Below, piece by piece: positions 60,162 through 64,000 of a stretch of DNA of 64,000 nucleotides. The stretch is taken from NCBI RefSeq assembly GCF_014648175.1, contig NZ_BMQP01000009.1:167524-231523 (forward strand), given 5' to 3'. The translations under genes and the position numbers were made by a program. This DNA comes from Planobispora rosea (lineage in GTDB: Bacteria > Actinomycetota > Actinomycetes > Streptosporangiales > Streptosporangiaceae). The first letter of the stretch is position 1. Each line of letters opens with the position of its first letter. The notes below the pieces were generated by a model. That model was not told the DNA's origin, made no database searches, and worked only from the letters and a program-made list of their open reading frames with translations.

Positions 60162-62294
60162 TCAGGGACAACCCGTGATCGGGAGGACCGCCTCGACGGC
60201 CGTGCCGCCCCCGGCCGCCGGACCGATCGCACAGGTCCCGCCCAGCTCGGAGGCCCGCTCGCGCATCGAGATCAGACCGATCCCGGACCGCGCCTCCTCG
60301 GGCAGCCCGCGCCCGTCATCGGTGATCCGGACCGTGAGCGCGGACTCCTCCCGCCGCAGTGAGACCGCCGAGGAACGGGCCCCGGCGTGCTTGCGGACGT
60401 TGGTGAGCGCCTCCTGGACGATCCGGTAGGCGGCCACCTCGACCGCCGCGGGCAGGTCGGACAGGTTCCCCTCGGTGTCCACCGTCACCGACGGCCCGCT
60501 CTCGGCCGCCAGTGCCCGTACGGCACCCGCCAGGCCGAGCTCGTCCAGGGTCGGCGGGCGCAGGCCGTACACCAGCTCCCTGATCTCCTGGTTGACGTTG
60601 TCCATCCCGTCGCGCAGGCCGAGCAGGAGCCGGTCGGCGGAGGCCGGGGCGGAGCGCAGACTGATCTTGGCCATGTTGATCGACATCGCCATGTCGGTCA
60701 GCGCGTGGCCGAGCCCGTCGTGCAGGTCCCGGCGGAGACGGCGGCGTTCCTCCTCGCGGGCGGTCAGGATGCGCTCGCGGGAGCGCTGCAGATCGGCGGT
60801 CATCCGGATGGCGTGCGCCACGTCGGCCGCGTACGGCGTGACCACGGCGATCAGCCGGTCGTTGTAGGCCGCGGCGAACCTGCGCGGTCCCGGGGAGCCC
60901 AGCAGCAGGCGGCCGACCGGCTCGCCGTGCCAGATCAGCGGGACCACGCGCGGGGCCGGTCCCAGCAGGCCGAGCTCCACCCTCCGGGCCTCCGGGCCGT
61001 CCACCTCGACCACGACCCCGGTGACGCTGAGCCCGTCACGGATCACGGCGGCGACGGCGACCAGGGCGCCGCCGGGCTCCGCCTCGCCGACCTCCCGGGT
61101 CAGCCGGGCGGCCAGGGCGGCCGGGTCGCCGTGCGTGCCGTACATGAGCCGGTCGACCAGGCGCCGCAGCCGGACGCGGAGCGGCTGGAAGAACACCCCG
61201 GCGACCAGCGCGGCGGCCAGGCCGACGATCCGGTCGTAGCCCGACAGGACCAGCCCGGCCACGGCGCCCGCGCCGAAGTAGACCGCGCTGACCGCGGCGA
61301 TCAGACCGGCGGCCACGAAGGCGCGGCTGATCACGGTGTCGATTCCGTACAGCCGGTAGCGCAGGGCGGCGAAGGCGATCGCGACGGCGGTGAGGACGGT
61401 CCACGACGTGGACATCAGCCACCAGTCCTGCCCACCGGCCAGGAAGAAGGTGTAGATGGCGAAGGCGGACACCGGCCAGGCGATCTGCCGCCGCCCGGTC
61501 GCGTCGGCCCGGCGGAAGCGCACCACCAGCGAGACCACGGCCACCGCGACGAGCCCCACGAGAATCGACTGCATGACCGCCTGACCGGCGGCGGCGTAGG
61601 GGGCGAGCGCCTCGACGCCGATCGGGTTGGGGATCGGCTCGGGCCAGGGAGAGCGTTCCGGAGGCGGCGACGGGAGGAGGAGCTGATAGACGGTCTGTAT
61701 GACGATCATGGCGATCGCCAGCGCGAGCACCGGCCGCCAGCGCGGCGACGGCAGCCGGCCGTCGGGGGAGAACAGCGGCATGATGACGCCGAGCAGAACG
61801 CCGCCGATCCCCCAGCCCAGGCACATCAGCCAGCGCAGGTATCCCGCGGCGGCCATGTCGCCCGCGGCCCCGGCCGCCAGCGTGGCCGACGTCGCGAAGA
61901 TGTTGACCGCGCAGCCCAGTCCGCCGGCGCACATCAGCCAGCCGGTGACCCGGGGCGCGCCGTGCGCCAGCAGGAAGATCCCCACCAGGGGGAAGGTCAC
62001 GCCCGCCGCGGTGTCGGGGGTGGCCGGGATGTCGAGGTTCCACCCGGGCGGCAGACCGAGACCGGCGACGAACCCCCACACGGCCAGCAGCAGGGAGGCG
62101 AGGGCCGTGACGGCGGCGAGGATCCCCGGGGGAGAGGTGAGGAACGCGGCCATCGCGCTCGGGCGGGGACCGTCGAAACCGTCGAAACCGTCGATGCCGT
62201 CGATGCCGCGGGTGCCGCCGGTGCCGCCGGCCCCGTGCGCCCCCGCCTCCCCGCCGGGAGCGGTGTGGTGGCGTCCCCCCGCCTGCGAGTACAT
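60162..62294 (-). CDS. Large membrane sensor histidine kinase, partner of the SARP-type regulator
   Basis: 710 aa. A Gly-rich N-terminus with a short GIDGIDGFDGFDG repeat, about ten membrane segments (residues ~50-350), a GAF-like part (~370-500) and the HisKA_3 motif RRDLHDGLGHALTDMAMSI with His525, then HATPase_c (VQEALTNVRKHAGA, DDGRGLPEEARSGIGLISMR). It starts two bases after the stop of the fused SARP-REC-LuxR gene, so the two are one operon and a cognate pair. The signal is unknown; the multi-segment sensor suggests a membrane or lipid-soluble cue. Confidence 0.93.
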   Translation of the reverse strand: MYSQAGGRHHTAPGGEAGAHGAGGTGGTRGIDGIDGFDGFDGPRPSAMAAFLTSPPGILAAVTALASLLLAVWGFVAGLGLPPGWNLDIPATPDTAAGVTFPLVGIFLLAHGAPRVTGWLMCAGGLGCAVNIFATSATLAAGAAGDMAAAGYLRWLMCLGWGIGGVLLGVIMPLFSPDGRLPSPRWRPVLALAIAMIVIQTVYQLLLPSPPPERSPWPEPIPNPIGVEALAPYAAAGQAVMQSILVGLVAVAVVSLVVRFRRADATGRRQIAWPVSAFAIYTFFLAGGQDWWLMSTSWTVLTAVAIAFAALRYRLYGIDTVISRAFVAAGLIAAVSAVYFGAGAVAGLVLSGYDRIVGLAAALVAGVFFQPLRVRLRRLVDRLMYGTHGDPAALAARLTREVGEAEPGGALVAVAAVIRDGLSVTGVVVEVDGPEARRVELGLLGPAPRVVPLIWHGEPVGRLLLGSPGPRRFAAAYNDRLIAVVTPYAADVAHAIRMTADLQRSRERILTAREEERRRLRRDLHDGLGHALTDMAMSINMAKISLRSAPASADRLLLGLRDGMDNVNQEIRELVYGLRPPTLDELGLAGAVRALAAESGPSVTVDTEGNLSDLPAAVEVAAYRIVQEALTNVRKHAGARSSAVSLRREESALTVRITDDGRGLPEEARSGIGLISMRERASELGGTCAIGPAAGGGTAVEAVLPITGCP

Positions 62295-62296
62295 CG

Positions 62297-63802
62297 CTAT
62301 CTGCCCGTGTCGCCCGGGTTGACCAGGCCGGACTCGTACGCCGCGACGACGAGCTGGGCGCGGTCGAACAGCCCCAGGTGGTCCAGGAGCTTGCTCACCG
62401 ACGCGGCCACGGCCTCCTCGGGCACCGCGAGGGTCGCCGAGATCTGCCGGTTGGTCAGTCCCCGGGCGATCAGCTTGAGCAGGTCCAGCTCGGCGTCGCT
62501 GAGACCGGCGAGCGCGGGCGGGGCCGCGGGGTCGGTGCGCCCGGCGAAGGCCGAGATGAGCCGGGTGGTGACGGCGGGGTCGATCAGCGCGTCACCGGCC
62601 TGCGCGGCCCGCATCGCGGTGATGAGCTGCTCGGGGGCGGAGGTCTTGAGCACGAAGCCGCTCACCCCGGCCCGCAGCGCCGAGTAGAGGTTGTCGTCGG
62701 TGCCGAACGTGGTCATCATGATCACCTTCGGCGGGTTCTCCTCGGCGAGGATCCGCCGTGCGGCGGTCAGCCCGTCCAGCCTGGGCATCTGGATGTCCAT
62801 CAGCACCAGGTCGGGGCGGGTCTCACGGGCGAGCGCGATCGCCTGCTCGCCGTCCCCGGCCTCGCCGGCGAGCTCGAAGCCCGGTTCGCTCTCCAGCACC
62901 ACGCGCAGTCCGGTGCGGACCAGCGCCTGGTCGTCCACCACGAGGACGCGCAGGGCCGGGGTCGCGGAGCCCGCGGCGTTCCCGCCCGGCGCGGGAACGC
63001 CGGGCGGGGACGGCGGGCCGGGCCGGTGCGCGGTGACCGGCTGCTCCTTGGGCAGGTCCAGGTGGGGAGCCTGGACCAGCATGTCGGACTCCAGCCGCTG
63101 GAGCGTGGCGCCGAGGTCTAGGCCCAGCTCGTCGCGGAGCACGGTTCTGGCGCGCCGGAGCGCTCCCAGCGCGTCGCCCTGCCTGCCGCCCCGGTACAGG
63201 GCGAGGGCGAGCAGCCGCCAGCCCTCCTCCCGGAGCGGGTGGGCCGAGACGTGCGCCTCCAGATCCGCGACCAGGGCCGCGGAGTGGCCGAGCGCCAGTC
63301 CGGCGTCGGCGCGGCGCTCGACCGCGGTCAGCCGGAGCTCCTCCAGCCGGCCCGCCTCCGTCACCGCCCACGTCAGGTCGGAGAACTCGGCCAGCGCGGG
63401 CCCCCGCCACAGGGAGAGCGCCTGGTCCATGCGCTCCCACACCGTGGCCGGGTCGCCCTCCATCTTGACCGTCTTCTCGAAACTCCAGCAGTCGACCTGG
63501 CCGGTCTCGGCGCGCAGCGCGTATCCCGGAGGCGCCGAGACGAGGACCTCCGCCTCCTTGCGCGGCGCGCGGCCCGGCTCCAGCGCGCGCCGCAGCCGGG
63601 ACACGTATCCCTGGATGGTGGACAGCGCCTGGGCCGGGGGTTCGCCCGGCCAGAGCTCGTCGATGAGCACGCTCACCGGGACGGCGCGGCCCCTGGCCAC
63701 GAGAAGCCGGGCCAGTACCGCCATCTGACGTTGCCCGCCGAGGTCGAGAACCACGTCACCGTGGCAGGCCTGGAACGGTCCTAAAGCACGAAATATCAGC
63801 AT
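62297..63802 (-). CDS. SARP-REC-LuxR fusion response regulator
   Basis: 501 aa from the ATG at 63802, where the usual SARP start (MLIFRALGPF) falls; a GTG 16 codons upstream is possible. Residues 1-95 are the OmpR-like SARP DNA-binding domain (IDELWPGEPPAQALSTIQGY, SRLRRALEP), ~100-245 the BTAD domain, 246-283 a Pro/Gly linker, 284-400 a receiver with DD at 290-291 and phospho-acceptor Asp336 (LMDIQMP), 434-493 a LuxR-type HTH. The LuxR recognition helix reads EEAVAASVSKLL where the paralogue at 1386-2051 has EATVKTHVARVL. Codon 7 is TTA (63782-63784). Kinase gene follows immediately. Confidence 0.92.
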   Translation of the reverse strand: MLIFRALGPFQACHGDVVLDLGGQRQMAVLARLLVARGRAVPVSVLIDELWPGEPPAQALSTIQGYVSRLRRALEPGRAPRKEAEVLVSAPPGYALRAETGQVDCWSFEKTVKMEGDPATVWERMDQALSLWRGPALAEFSDLTWAVTEAGRLEELRLTAVERRADAGLALGHSAALVADLEAHVSAHPLREEGWRLLALALYRGGRQGDALGALRRARTVLRDELGLDLGATLQRLESDMLVQAPHLDLPKEQPVTAHRPGPPSPPGVPAPGGNAAGSATPALRVLVVDDQALVRTGLRVVLESEPGFELAGEAGDGEQAIALARETRPDLVLMDIQMPRLDGLTAARRILAEENPPKVIMMTTFGTDDNLYSALRAGVSGFVLKTSAPEQLITAMRAAQAGDALIDPAVTTRLISAFAGRTDPAAPPALAGLSDAELDLLKLIARGLTNRQISATLAVPEEAVAASVSKLLDHLGLFDRAQLVVAAYESGLVNPGDTGR

Positions 63803-63953
63803 CGCACCGGTAAGGGTACGGCTACCTGGGCTGATGTCATACGGTAACACCCACCATCGTTCGTTCCCTGTGATGAACCAGGTTGTAACGGATGTATCCC
63901 ATCAACCGGGCGCTCAGACGGCGTCCGGTGACTCCGGTGACTAAGAGGGTGAC
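63803..63953. promoter_or_regulatory. Upstream region of the SARP-REC-LuxR/kinase operon
   Basis: About 150 bases between the regulator start and the IS remnant, with moderate AT-rich parts (63840-63900). It must contain the operon promoter. The sequence CCGGTGACTCCGGTGACTAAGAGGGTGACTCA (written in parts: CCGGTGACT twice, then GGGTGACTCA) shows a triplicated GTGACT at the IS edge. Confidence 0.35.
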
Positions 63954-64000
63954 TCATTTGGTGAGTCTGCGGTAGCAGATGAGTGCGGCGGCCAGGGCGA
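63954..64000 (-). mobile_element. C-terminal tail of a probable IS5-type transposase (partial)
   Basis: A minus-strand frame enters from the right edge and ends with TGA at 63954-63956. The visible residues ALAAALICYRRLTK match the C-terminal end usual for IS5-family transposases of actinomycetes. The element's end would lie near 63943. Only about 15 residues are visible, so the assignment is tentative. Confidence 0.5.

Overview
This window is chromosomal DNA of a high-GC Gram-positive filamentous actinomycete, most likely Streptosporangiales (Streptosporangium/Nonomuraea-like). The signs are very high GC, GTG starts, ATGA/GTGA-coupled operons, an F420 enzyme, SARP/AfsR regulators, a WhiJ-type regulator cluster and rare TTA leucine codons near the start of regulator genes. 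The genus cannot be fixed by eye. I see no tRNA, rRNA, CRISPR array or prophage. The only mobile-element trace is the tail of a probable IS5-type transposase at the right edge.

Layout. 0-10 kb: two-component pair, NADP-glutamate dehydrogenase with a DasR-like site upstream, Mph-like phosphotransferase, a WhiJ-like regulator/DUF397/anti-sigma cluster, a small secreted protein, a TlpA/CcdA redox pair. 10-15.5 kb: a coupled operon (DUF6421-like protein, SDR, threonine aldolase) whose last stop codon overlaps a 17-codon leader peptide with one Trp, followed by an attenuator and trpS. 15.6-24 kb: DUF3467, DUF305/DUF3105, alanine dehydrogenase, a SecD-like/excalibur membrane protein, purine permease and a lone xanthine dehydrogenase Mo-subunit. 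24-32 kb: a 964-aa AfsR/SARP regulator; an HTH-TPR regulator divergent from an unlisted 50-codon secreted peptide gene (RRNPP-like arrangement); CopC and a CopD-CtaG fusion. 32-46 kb: map, cyclase, LysR, F420:NADPH oxidoreductase, an ABC exporter with its own two-component system, a MocR regulator facing methionine gamma-lyase and a Ser/Thr dehydratase, panB. 46-55 kb: two MFS exporters plus TetR; a four-gene coupled operon (beta-helix, cupredoxin lipoprotein, polytopic membrane protein, TetR). 55-64 kb: decayed Uma2 gene, nadE, GH13, beta-propeller protein, a histidine kinase and its partner, a SARP-REC-LuxR fusion.

Points that stand out: the peptide/TPR pair; the three-module SARP-response-regulator fusion with a degenerate LuxR helix and a TTA codon; the trpS attenuator coupled to the upstream operon; the beta-helix/cupredoxin operon; and a repeated pattern of short tandem duplications laid across stop codons of at least five unrelated genes. 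All functions are read from sequence by eye; no database search was run.
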